From: JAFMPW01 sp041743085
Lineage (GTDB): Bacteria; Bacteroidota; Bacteroidia; Flavobacteriales; Flavobacteriaceae
Assembly: GCA_041743085.1 (NCBI GenBank)
Contig: JBGTNL010000114.1
Coordinates: 1 to 64,000 of the forward strand
Length of the DNA stretch: 64,000 nt
Direction: 5' to 3'
The translations under genes and the position numbers were made by a program. This document shows positions 1 through 8,095 of the stretch, piece by piece; positions within the stretch are counted from its first letter, which is position 1; every line of letters starts with the position of its first letter. The notes below the pieces were generated by a model, which made no database searches, was not told where the DNA came from, and saw only the letters and a program-made list of their open reading frames with translations.

Positions 1-55
1 AACATTCCGAAACGTTATGGTGCCAGTGCCAGGTTTCCTCTGTAATTTTGACCAT
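1..55 (-). CDS. possible 5' end of a gene leaving the left edge
   Basis: An open frame on the minus strand starts with ATG at position 55 and stays open for 18 codons to the window edge (MVKITEETWHWHHNVSEC). A TAnnTTTG-like box (TACTTTTG on the minus strand, 59-66) lies three bases upstream, which would make the message nearly leaderless. Eighteen codons cannot establish a gene and I recognise no family, so this is only a candidate. Confidence 0.2.
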   Translation of the reverse strand, partial: MVKITEETWHWHHNVSEC

Positions 56-66
56 ACGCAAAAGTA

Positions 67-544
67 CGGTTTTCGTGCTGCGCACGAAGGCAATTCATCC
101 CTGCGCCAAGAGCGCAGGGTGTTCTTGCCAGTCTTATAAAAGACGGTTTTCTAAAAAAAATTCATATTATAGGTAACTGTTATCGATAGTTAAAATTTTC
201 AAATAGGATAAAAATTACTTCTTATGTTCCCCCTCAAAGAATTATTGCAAAGGGCTTTAAATGCCTTTAAAACTCCATTATTCAAAAACATTGCCTTACC
301 AACTTCCACGCATTTATTGCGTTCTGAGGACCCTTTTCCGGATATATCCCTCCGGCCGCAAAAAACGCTCAATTATTGGGTAATAACCGGCCCTCTGCCT
401 GGTACGTGAAATATTGCATTTTTCATCAGAAATGGGATCTATTTTCTGACTTCGGGGTCTATTATAGAACCTCAAGGCAGTGAAACCTCCCTAAAACATA
501 TTTTAGACATATCTCGTTCATATTCACCTCAAAAACTTAACCCC
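67..544. other. intergenic region, no gene seen
   Basis: This gap holds short inverted repeats near 78-91 (TTCGTGCTGCGCACGAA) and 101-119 (CCTGCGCCAAGAGCGCAGG). A 61-codon frame at 224-409 has no recognisable protein features and is treated as chance. No clear promoter for the gene at 545 was found. Confidence 0.5.
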
Positions 545-2644
545 ATGAAAACATTTTTACAAATTGCCTGCATCTTCCTCTTTTCTTCTTCTCTTTTTTC
601 CCAATCCGATTGTACACCGATTCCCGAAGTAAATTTTCCCGGAGGCCGGGTCATCTTATCTTTTGACGGTAATGTACACGACGACGACGATATACTGGCC
701 ATGCCCTATGCTACAGGTCTGTGGTGGGCAGCAGGTTTAAAAGACAAAGTGGTACAGGTGGAATACAACAATCACGTTTGCCAATACGGTACAAATGAAA
801 GTGACGGAACCGGTCCCGGAGCGGGAGACGATTCTCAAAATATGAGAACCAGTGCTGCCGGTGCAATTTCCAGCTTTGGCTATAACCAGAACATCTTTTA
901 TGATTGTGAAACGCAGGGAAATGCTTCTTCTGACAAAATGGCCGCCGAAATTGAAAAATCAAAGGCCTCCGATCCCTTATGGATCATTGCCGGTGGGCCT
1001 ATGGAAACAGTGTGGCGAGGATTTGAAAAGGCCTCTAATGGATTCGACTTTGTAACGGTAATTTCACACTCTGCGTGGAATGAAGCCCACTTGGATTGTA
1101 GCAATACGCACAACTGGAACGATCTTAAAAATGAATATGCCGGCAGAGGGGTTTATTTTGTGGGGAACTGCAATGGTGGAGGATGTAACGAAACCAATGG
1201 ACTCAATGACCAAAACGGGGGCTTTAGCTCTTCAGTAAGTAATTGGAACTGGATGCAGGGCAGTACGAAGGAATACAATCGGTGGCTTTTTAGTCGGAAT
1301 CCTTTCGGAACTTCTAAATTTGACCCTTCTGATGCGGGGATGTCCTACTTTCTGATAAGCGGGGGCCCTTTCAATGGTGGTAATAAGACATCTGATCATA
1401 ATGATGCCCGCGATCTCATGGAAAATCCCTGTACATTGATATCGCCCAAGACTTCGGCAACCATAGATGAAGGTTTTTATTACATAGAGAGCAAGGTAAG
1501 CGGAAAGGTATTGGATATCGAAAGCACAAGGGAGACGAACCGGGCGAATGTACAGCAGTGGTACAACGGGGCAACGGACAATCAAAAATTTTATATTTCT
1601 CCCGGCAAACCCGGTCATTACACCATCAGGTCAATGCAGAGCAATAAATATGTTGATGTGGAATTTGCAGGACTGGCGCCCGGAACCAATGTCTGGCAAT
1701 GGCAAGGCAACGGTACAGATGCGCAAGAATGGGAATTTATTTCTGATGGTAACGGATATTATCATATCATCAGCAAACTCAACGGACTTTACCTGAATCT
1801 GGAGAACGCGTCAACTGCCAACGGTGCTAATATCACTGTTTTTACAAACAACGCATCAGACGCCCAGAAGTGGAAATTAAAGCCAATTACCGTTTCCACC
1901 GGCGATATTGCGGAAGGCACTTATTATCTGGAGAGTAAAGTGAGTGGAAAGGTTTTGGATATCCCCGGAGCGAATAAAGAAAATAGAGCAAATGTGCAAC
2001 AATGGGCATTGTTGGGAGTAAGCAATCAACGATTTCAGATCTCGAAAGGGAACTCCGGCCACCATACGATTAAGGCGCTACACAGCAATAAATTTGTGGA
2101 TGTTGAACTGGGTGGAACGAGCCCGGGCACCAATGTGTGGCAGTGGCAGGGCAACGGAACTGATGCTCAGGAATGGAAATTTGTGTCGGTTGGCGAGGGG
2201 TACTATAATATTGTGAGTAAGCTCAATGGTCTCTATCTGGACGTGGATAATGCGTCAAAGGCCAATGGAGCAAATATTAAGGTATGGACCAATAACGGAT
2301 CAAATGCCCAAAAATGGAAATTGATCCCGGTCGGTTCTTCCTCCTCCCTGAAAGCCAGAATAAGCCCCATTGTACAGAACCAAACCGTTTCTGAATTAAA
2401 TATAGCTCCAAATCCTACACGATCTGGACAACGGACGATTCTCAATTTCCCCGCACTAAAAAATGGGAATGCCGCAGTCCGGATTATGAGTTTGGACGGT
2501 CAGATGGTTCAGGAAAAGACCGTCCAGGCAAGAGCAGGGAACAATGAAATAGAATGGGCAACGGACAATCTACCCGGCGGGGTGTACCTCGTTGGAATTA
2601 GGCTGGATAACGCACATTGGGTAAAAAGGATGATTGTAAAGTAA
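545..2644 (+). CDS. secreted nucleoside-hydrolase-like protein with two ricin-type lectin modules and a T9SS sorting domain
   Basis: The 699-residue product begins with a signal peptide (about residues 1-20). Residues 28-300 form a domain with an acidic cluster, DGNVHDDDDI (41-50), resembling the metal-binding N-terminus of nucleoside hydrolases and the DUF1593/Sde182 group; it also carries an AGGPMETVW stretch. Two ricin B/beta-trefoil modules follow (about 308-448 and 455-597), each with QWQGNGTDAQEW-type repeats. The C-terminus (about 617-699) has the NPT start and GGVYLV pattern of a type A T9SS sorting domain, so export to the surface or medium is expected. The lectin modules suggest binding to a polysaccharide. 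The catalytic activity is inferred only from the acidic motif. A paralogue lies at 20419-23139. Confidence 0.8.
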   Translation: MKTFLQIACIFLFSSSLFSQSDCTPIPEVNFPGGRVILSFDGNVHDDDDILAMPYATGLWWAAGLKDKVVQVEYNNHVCQYGTNESDGTGPGAGDDSQNMRTSAAGAISSFGYNQNIFYDCETQGNASSDKMAAEIEKSKASDPLWIIAGGPMETVWRGFEKASNGFDFVTVISHSAWNEAHLDCSNTHNWNDLKNEYAGRGVYFVGNCNGGGCNETNGLNDQNGGFSSSVSNWNWMQGSTKEYNRWLFSRNPFGTSKFDPSDAGMSYFLISGGPFNGGNKTSDHNDARDLMENPCTLISPKTSATIDEGFYYIESKVSGKVLDIESTRETNRANVQQWYNGATDNQKFYISPGKPGHYTIRSMQSNKYVDVEFAGLAPGTNVWQWQGNGTDAQEWEFISDGNGYYHIISKLNGLYLNLENASTANGANITVFTNNASDAQKWKLKPITVSTGDIAEGTYYLESKVSGKVLDIPGANKENRANVQQWALLGVSNQRFQISKGNSGHHTIKALHSNKFVDVELGGTSPGTNVWQWQGNGTDAQEWKFVSVGEGYYNIVSKLNGLYLDVDNASKANGANIKVWTNNGSNAQKWKLIPVGSSSSLKARISPIVQNQTVSELNIAPNPTRSGQRTILNFPALKNGNAAVRIMSLDGQMVQEKTVQARAGNNEIEWATDNLPGGVYLVGIRLDNAHWVKRMIVK

Positions 2645-2849
2645 GGAGGATAGATAAGATTGGCATTTCCGCAAGATGCATACGATGGTTGCCCGGCCTT
2701 CGTTCTTTTAAAAAGATAATCCCTTTTGGGAGCAGGGACCAGAGATTGATAAATTCTTGCGGAAATTATCTCGCGGTTCTTAATTCATCCTGCTTCCCGT
2801 TCATGAGGGCAAAATATTTTTGAAACCCTAAAAGTTCTATATTTATAGA

Positions 2850-3554
2850 ATGAATCCCATTGTACAAATTTCTCTTGACCTTACCAATATTGATGAAGCC
2901 TTGGAGACTGCAGCGCTTGCACTACGGGCCGGGGTGGATTGGCTGGAGGCCGGTACTCCCCTCCTACTCGCCGAAGGACTGCACGGGGTCCGCAGGTTGC
3001 GTGAGGCGTTCCCGGGCGTTCCCATTGTAGCGGACCTTAAAACCATGGATGGTGGATACCTGGAAACAGAAATGATGGCAAAAGCCGGAGCAACACATGT
3101 GGTGGTCATGGCCCGGGCACATGAGGAAACAATAAAAGTTGTGGTTAAAGCAGGGAGTGATTTCAACGTAGAAGTCATGGGAGATAACCTCGGCTGTACG
3201 GATATGGTTAAAGCAGCAAAACAACTTGAATCGCTCGGATGCGATTATATAATCCATCATATCGGTTATGATGAAAGAAGGGGAATTGCTGCGCGCGGCA
3301 TGCCTATGCCAAGTCCGTTGGATAAATTACGGGAAGTGGTTGAGGCAGTAAATATCCCGGTGCAGGCTGTAGGGGGGCTTTCACTGGAGCAAGCTATACA
3401 ATGTCCGGGGTACGGGGCGCCCCTGGTCGTTCTCGGAGCTCCGCTCACAATAGATGCGGATGCTTTCAGAACTGCTGATGGTGACCTGGAAGGTTCACTT
3501 AGACTAATTTGTAAAGCGATCCATGCATATGGGGAAAATCGGGAGGTACGATAA
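2850..3554 (+). CDS. 3-hexulose-6-phosphate synthase-like decarboxylase/aldolase (OMPDC superfamily)
   Basis: The 234-residue protein is a single (beta/alpha)8 barrel of the orotidine-5'-phosphate decarboxylase suite. It shows the diagnostic DxKxxD motif (D62, K64, D67 in DLKTMDGG), an EAGTPL strand at 33-38 and a HHIGYDER segment at 136-143 typical of hexulose-phosphate synthase and 3-keto-gulonate-6-phosphate decarboxylase. These enzymes use Mg2+ to form or cleave a C-C bond next to a keto-sugar phosphate. No 6-phospho-3-hexuloisomerase gene is nearby, so formaldehyde fixation is unlikely. The dehydrogenase, SDR and sugar isomerase genes downstream suggest decarboxylation of an oxidised sugar acid phosphate. 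The substrate cannot be read from the sequence. Confidence 0.8.
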   Translation: MNPIVQISLDLTNIDEALETAALALRAGVDWLEAGTPLLLAEGLHGVRRLREAFPGVPIVADLKTMDGGYLETEMMAKAGATHVVVMARAHEETIKVVVKAGSDFNVEVMGDNLGCTDMVKAAKQLESLGCDYIIHHIGYDERRGIAARGMPMPSPLDKLREVVEAVNIPVQAVGGLSLEQAIQCPGYGAPLVVLGAPLTIDADAFRTADGDLEGSLRLICKAIHAYGENREVR

Positions 3555-3706
3555 GGTCGAACTTCTGCACGTATTCAGCAACTGCCATAATGTGTCAATA
3601 GTAAATAATTGAGTTAACGGGTTATTTCGATACTAATTATTCGGTCAGAATATCACATCCACTGAACAACTTAAAAATAGGAAACTACTACAAATAATCA
3701 ATACCA

Positions 3707-4732
3707 ATGAAATCAGCCGCAGTCGTAAATTTTGCGCCCGAAAGGGGAAGTGTTGAGATCAGGGAAATCCCTGAACCAACTATTGGTTCAAACGATGTCT
3801 TGCTCCAGGTCGCCAACGTTGGAGTGTGTGGCAGCGACCTGCACCAATGGACGGCAGATCACAGTTGGCCAGTAAACTATCCGGTAGTTCTGGGGCATGA
3901 ATTTGGAGGACATATCGCAGCGATCGGTAAAAATGTCACCGGATGGAAAGAAGGAGACCGCGTGGTCAGTGAGACCGCCGCCGTGATCAACCCTGACAGT
4001 CCTCTTTCCCGCCAGGGTCTCTATAATCTTGATCCTGAAAGAAAAGGGTTTGGCTATGGCGTAGACGGCGCAATGACCAAATTTGTCCGTGTACCGGAAA
4101 GATGTCTTCACCGCATACCCGAAAATCTGGCTTTTGAACAGGCTTGTTTAACAGAACCGTGTTCCGTAGCTTACAACGCTGTAATTATAAATACCTCCAT
4201 TCACCCGGGCGACCGCGTCATTGTTCTTGGGCCCGGAACCATTGGAATATTATGTGCCGCAATGGCCAGCCTCTGCGGTGCCGAAGTTGCAGTGGCGGGC
4301 CTTGAAAGTGATAAAAATCGGCTGTCGGTCGCCAGAGGTTATGGCTGCGAAACAATTGCCGGAGATGGCACGGATTGGGCATATAAATACGACGGTCTCG
4401 GGGTGGACTGCGTTATAGACGCGGCAGGGGTAAGCGCCACTCTTAAAACAGCCTTCGCCTTGGTGCGGCCCAAAGGTCAAATTACAAAAGTGGGATGGGG
4501 CCCTCAACCATTGAATTTTTCGCTCGATCCTTTGGTTCAGAAAAATGTGACCCTGCAAGGTAGTTTTAGCCATAATTGGCCGGTTTGGGAGAAAGTATTA
4601 GCCCTTATGGCGGCGGGCAGACTGGATGTGCAGCCCATAATCGGAGGGATCTGGGATATCAGGGATTGGCTTAAAGCCTTCGAGGCAATGCATTCGGGCA
4701 GCGTGGTAAAAAGTATACTAAAGCCGGAATAA
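3707..4732 (+). CDS. medium-chain (zinc) dehydrogenase, sorbitol/threonine dehydrogenase type, lacking structural-zinc cysteines
   Basis: The 341-residue protein has the MDR layout. A catalytic GroES-like domain carries Cys41 (GVCGSDLHQW), His64-Glu65 (GHEFGG) and Glu150 as likely catalytic zinc ligands. A Rossmann domain follows with GPGTIG at 175-180. The usual structural-zinc loop of four cysteines is present in length but not in residues: the four cysteine positions are N95, S98, S101 and D109. The enzyme probably oxidises a polyol or sugar alcohol using NAD(P)+. It sits between the decarboxylase and SDR genes, 152 bases after the former, and probably belongs to the same catabolic cluster. 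The exact substrate is unknown. Confidence 0.85.
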   Translation: MKSAAVVNFAPERGSVEIREIPEPTIGSNDVLLQVANVGVCGSDLHQWTADHSWPVNYPVVLGHEFGGHIAAIGKNVTGWKEGDRVVSETAAVINPDSPLSRQGLYNLDPERKGFGYGVDGAMTKFVRVPERCLHRIPENLAFEQACLTEPCSVAYNAVIINTSIHPGDRVIVLGPGTIGILCAAMASLCGAEVAVAGLESDKNRLSVARGYGCETIAGDGTDWAYKYDGLGVDCVIDAAGVSATLKTAFALVRPKGQITKVGWGPQPLNFSLDPLVQKNVTLQGSFSHNWPVWEKVLALMAAGRLDVQPIIGGIWDIRDWLKAFEAMHSGSVVKSILKPE

Positions 4733-4775
4733 AAAATTTCTTGAAAGTTTACCCGCCCCTGGCGGGCGACTATCC
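4728..4775 (+). repeat. dispersed 48-bp intergenic repeat with hairpin, copy 1
   Basis: This segment overlaps the stop codon of the dehydrogenase gene and recurs at 7832-7879 with only two or three substitutions. It contains the hairpin CCCGCC-CCT-GGCGGG (4752-4766). A second inverted repeat, CCCCG...CGGGG, follows at 4774-4792. It may act as a transcript-end structure, but no U-tract follows the hairpin. Confidence 0.75.
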
Positions 4776-4890
4776 CCGTAGAGCAATCGGGGAATTCCAT
4801 TAAATAAAGGAATTTTAAGGGAACAAAGCATTCTGAATTTGGATACTTTTAATAGCGGTGCAGGATTTTTTAAGGAAGTTAAAAAAGAAA

Positions 4891-5682
4891 ATGATGCGAT
4901 TAGAGAACAAAGTCATCTTGGTTACCGGAGGCTACACGGGTATTGGGAAAGCAATTGCCCGTCGCTGTATTGAGGAAGGAGCGAAATTGGTCATCAACGG
5001 TCTGATGGAAGAAAAAGGAGAAGCACTGATCGGTGAATTGGGAAGTGATAAAGCAGTACGGCTAACAGTAGACATAACAGATGCCGATGCGCCGGAACAA
5101 CTGGTAAGGAAGGCCTTGACAACTTATGGTAAATTGGATGCTGTTGTCAACAATGCCGCTATTATTGCTTCGTCCAATATAAAAACCACGACTATGGAAT
5201 TTTTTAAAAGGATGCTGGCCGTAAATACCCTTGCCCCCTTCGCCATAATTCAGGCTGCGCTGCCCCATCTTGCTAAAACACAGGGCTGTGTATTGAATAT
5301 TGGCTCCATAAATGCGTGGAGTGGGGAACCTAATCTATTGCCGTATAGTATTTCCAAAGGCGCTTTAATGACTTTAAGCAGAAATCTTGGGGACAGCTTA
5401 TTTAGGGAGAACGGCGTTCGTGTTAATCAGATCAATCCGGGCTGGGTGCTTACTGAAAACGAGTTGGTAAACCAAAAACAGCAGGGGATGAAAGAAGGCT
5501 GGTATAATGAATTGCCGGAGATATTTGCGCCGGCCGGCCGGCTTTTAAAGCCGGAAGAATTGGCGGCAGGAGCTATTTACCTGCTTTCCGATGAGTGTGG
5601 CCCTGTTAGCGGTCAGGTCATTGAGTTGGAGCAGTTTCCTATGATTGGGCGTAATATTCCCAAGAATTGGGGAGGCTCGTGA
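4891..5682 (+). CDS. short-chain dehydrogenase/reductase (SDR)
   Basis: The protein is a classical SDR of about 263 residues. It has the TGxxxGIG cofactor motif (TGGYTGIG near residues 12-19), an NNAA motif, catalytic Ser139, and the YxxxK pair Tyr152/Lys156 in PYSISKGA. The frame can be extended to a GTG at 4858, but the ATG at 4891 is preferred because it is preceded by AAGGAAG and begins just before the conserved first strand. A residual late motif (NPGWVLTENE) and C-terminal SGQVIELEQ are typical of the family. Its place between a polyol dehydrogenase and a sugar isomerase gene suggests a carbohydrate substrate. Confidence 0.85.
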   Translation: MMRLENKVILVTGGYTGIGKAIARRCIEEGAKLVINGLMEEKGEALIGELGSDKAVRLTVDITDADAPEQLVRKALTTYGKLDAVVNNAAIIASSNIKTTTMEFFKRMLAVNTLAPFAIIQAALPHLAKTQGCVLNIGSINAWSGEPNLLPYSISKGALMTLSRNLGDSLFRENGVRVNQINPGWVLTENELVNQKQQGMKEGWYNELPEIFAPAGRLLKPEELAAGAIYLLSDECGPVSGQVIELEQFPMIGRNIPKNWGGS

Positions 5683-5757
5683 CCGGTAAGCAGTTTTCAG
5701 TACCCAGTTGGCGGTCCTCATTATGCTGTAATAAAGTAGTCTATAATACACCTCAAA

Positions 5758-6651
5758 TTGCCAAAATTAGCAGTTTTCCCAAAAGCCTTTATGCAGGCGC
5801 TCTGCAAGGATGGCAGTATGACCGTTTCCGATTGGATTGAGCTCGCGGTCCAATTGGAGGTAGACGGATTGGAATGGTATGCGGGATTCCTGGAAATGTC
5901 CGATAAGGCCAACTGGCACAAGTTTCGGGAACAGGTTGAGCGTCATGGAAAAGTTATTCCAATGCTCTGCTGTTCTCCGGATTTTACGCATCCCGACCCT
6001 AATTTTCGAAAGGCCCAAATTGAAAAACAACATTGCTGGATTGACATGACCAGCACTTTGGGCGGGTCTTACTGCCGGGTCCTATCCGGACAAAGAAGAC
6101 CGGAGCTCACTTTGGAAAAAGGCATCGATCTTGCGGCCGAATGTATAGAAGCATGCCTGCCTTATGCAGAAGCGTTGGGCATCACCCTAATTTTAGAGAA
6201 CCATTACAAAGATGATTTCTGGGAATATCCGGAATTTGCTCAGCAAATGGAGGTTTTTTGTCAATTGGTAAACAGAATTGATAATGCTAATTTCGGAGTA
6301 AACTATGATCCTAGCAATGCCTTACTTGCAGGAGAAGACCCTTTGAAGCTGTTATACCGAATTTCAGGAAAGGTGGTAACCATGCACGCCAGTGACCGCT
6401 ATCTCATTAAGGGTACCATTGAAGATCTGCGAAAAGAAGAAAATGGTGCGGTGGGATATGCAAAACGCCTCCGTCATGGGGAGATTGGAAAAGGATTGAA
6501 TGATTATGACGCCATTTTTACGGAATTGCGGCGGGTAGCATTTGATGGATGGATCAGCATCGAAGATGGCGTTGACGGTATGGATCAGTTAGCGCGATCT
6601 GTTGCGTTTCTGAGAAAGAAAATAAAGCAGTATTGGAGCGATTTCAATTAG
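5758..6651 (+). CDS. sugar phosphate isomerase/epimerase (xylose isomerase-like TIM barrel)
   Basis: The 297-residue protein belongs to the AP-endonuclease-2/xylose-isomerase-like barrel family. Likely metal and substrate residues occur in ILENHYKDDF (about residue 146), NFGVNYDPSNAL, VVTMHASD and WISIEDGVDG, matching the Glu-Asp-His-Glu set of keto-sugar epimerases. A TTG start at 5758 is chosen because the first strand (KLAVFPKAF) begins immediately; the next ATG, at 5791, would remove it. The gene follows the SDR gene by 75 bases on the same strand, consistent with an operon that rearranges a keto-sugar or its phosphate. The substrate is not determinable. Confidence 0.82.
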   Translation: MPKLAVFPKAFMQALCKDGSMTVSDWIELAVQLEVDGLEWYAGFLEMSDKANWHKFREQVERHGKVIPMLCCSPDFTHPDPNFRKAQIEKQHCWIDMTSTLGGSYCRVLSGQRRPELTLEKGIDLAAECIEACLPYAEALGITLILENHYKDDFWEYPEFAQQMEVFCQLVNRIDNANFGVNYDPSNALLAGEDPLKLLYRISGKVVTMHASDRYLIKGTIEDLRKEENGAVGYAKRLRHGEIGKGLNDYDAIFTELRRVAFDGWISIEDGVDGMDQLARSVAFLRKKIKQYWSDFN

Positions 6652-6712
6652 GGATATTGTGATTTATCACCTAACTTAAATACCGTAAAAATAGCTATAA
6701 ATCACATTGAAG

Positions 6713-7708
6713 ATGACCAGAACCATCCTACTGGATAAAAGGCCCGTGGGGCTCCCGAAACTTTCCGATTTTAAATTTGTTACTGAAAATATTCCTGAAA
6801 TCGGGTCGGGGGAAGTCCTGTTGAGATCTGTTTACGTGTCCGTGGACCCCTATTTACGTGGCCGCATGAATGATGTCAAATCGTATATCCCGCCCTTTGA
6901 ATTGCATAAGCCTGTCGTTTCGGGATTGGTGGCGGAAGTCCTGGAATCAAAAAACCAAAAATTTGATAACGGGGATTTCGTATCCGGCATGCTGGCCTGG
7001 AAGGAAATACAGGCATCGGATGGGGAGGGTCTTTATGCAGTAGATGCTCATCAAGGACCGTTATCGGCGTATCTGGGAGTTTTGGGCTTGACGGGATTAA
7101 CGGCCTACCTGGGATTGACAGAGATTGGAAAGCCAAAAAAGGGAGAAACCCTGGTGGTTTCCGGAGCAGCCGGCGCAGTGGGCAGCATTGTTGGTCAACT
7201 TGGTAAAATAATGGGCTTACGCGTAGTAGGGATTGCGGGGACCGATGAAAAAATAAGCATGCTCAAATCAGACTTTCTTTTGGATGAGGCAATTAATTAT
7301 AATGCTACGGACGATATGGTCAAGGCACTTGAAACTACTTGCCCGGATGGAATTGACGTGTATTTTGACAACGTGGGAGGGGCTATTTCAGAGGCCGTAT
7401 TGTTCAACATAAATAAGTTCGCCAGGCTGATACAATGCGGTTCAATATCAGTATACAATGAAACTTCCTTGCCGAAAAGTTTTCCGGTTCATACCTTTTT
7501 GGTACGCAAAAGCGCTTTAATGCAGGGGTTTATAGTTTTTGATTTTGAGGCCAAATATGCAGCAGCGCTGCAACAACTGACGGAATGGTTAAATGAAGGT
7601 AAATTAACACATGTGGAAACCATCAGGGAAGGCTTTGACAATATTCCCCAGGCTTTTATTGATCTTTTTGATGGTAAAAACAAAGGAAAAATGGTGGTTA
7701 AGATCTAA
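6713..7708 (+). CDS. NADP-dependent zinc-free reductase of the MDR superfamily (leukotriene/prostaglandin reductase, CurA-like)
   Basis: The 331-residue protein lacks zinc ligands. It carries the marker YVSVDPYLRGRMND near the N-terminus and the nucleotide-binding motif GAAGAVGS in the Rossmann domain, followed by YFDNVGG. These are signatures of the prostaglandin reductase/CurA/YfmJ branch, which reduces C=C bonds of enones with NADPH. The ATG at 6713 is preferred over a TTG two codons upstream. It follows the sugar isomerase gene by about 60 bases but belongs to a detoxification-type family, so a shared pathway is uncertain. Confidence 0.85.
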   Translation: MTRTILLDKRPVGLPKLSDFKFVTENIPEIGSGEVLLRSVYVSVDPYLRGRMNDVKSYIPPFELHKPVVSGLVAEVLESKNQKFDNGDFVSGMLAWKEIQASDGEGLYAVDAHQGPLSAYLGVLGLTGLTAYLGLTEIGKPKKGETLVVSGAAGAVGSIVGQLGKIMGLRVVGIAGTDEKISMLKSDFLLDEAINYNATDDMVKALETTCPDGIDVYFDNVGGAISEAVLFNINKFARLIQCGSISVYNETSLPKSFPVHTFLVRKSALMQGFIVFDFEAKYAAALQQLTEWLNEGKLTHVETIREGFDNIPQAFIDLFDGKNKGKMVVKI

Positions 7709-8095
7709 AGATCGGGAGGTGAATAGTATAAAATCTCCGAATGGCATTTCATTCCGGAAGATGGGAAATTGGTTTTTCCGGGATAACCGCTTCAAAGTAA
7801 AAGGTATCTCAGGGATTTAGGCACTACATCAAATAAAAAATTTCTTGAAAGTTTACCCGCCTCTGGCGGGCAACTATCCTCAAGGCAGAGCCATAGAGGT
7901 ATTTCGCCGGTTTCATTTTGGCCTTGGGGCCAAAAACCGAAATTTTGTATTTTACCTCACCCGGAACTGCTTAAAAGGCAGTTCCGACCTCTCCAAAGGA
8001 GAGGTAAATCGGAAACCCCTAGGCAGAGCCATAGGGGAATTACTTAGATTAAATTGTGAATTCCTCCAAACATAAAATCCAAAATATGCCGGCCT
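7709..8095. other. intergenic region with tandem hairpins
   Basis: This gap between convergent genes contains repeat copy 2 (7832-7879). It also contains an inverted repeat GGAACTGC...GCAGTTCC (about 7963-7985) and an inverted repeat ACCTCTCC/GGAGAGGT (about 7988-8006). Overlapping open frames here read through these repeats and resemble no protein. Confidence 0.55.
7832..7879 (+). repeat. dispersed 48-bp intergenic repeat with hairpin, copy 2
   Basis: This is nearly identical to 4728-4775, including the AATAAAAAATTTCTTG start, the CCCGCC...GGCGGG hairpin and the ACTATCC end. It lies about 120 bases past the stop of the reductase gene. Both copies are downstream of + strand genes and have the same orientation. 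Confidence 0.75.

Noticed and set aside
224..409. 61-codon frame upstream of the first secreted protein
   Set aside because: No family features. Nothing in the sequence supports it as a gene.
2850..3554. Formaldehyde fixation by the ribulose monophosphate pathway
   Set aside because: The enzyme is of the hexulose-phosphate synthase family, but no partner isomerase gene is nearby and the neighbours are sugar dehydrogenases and an epimerase.
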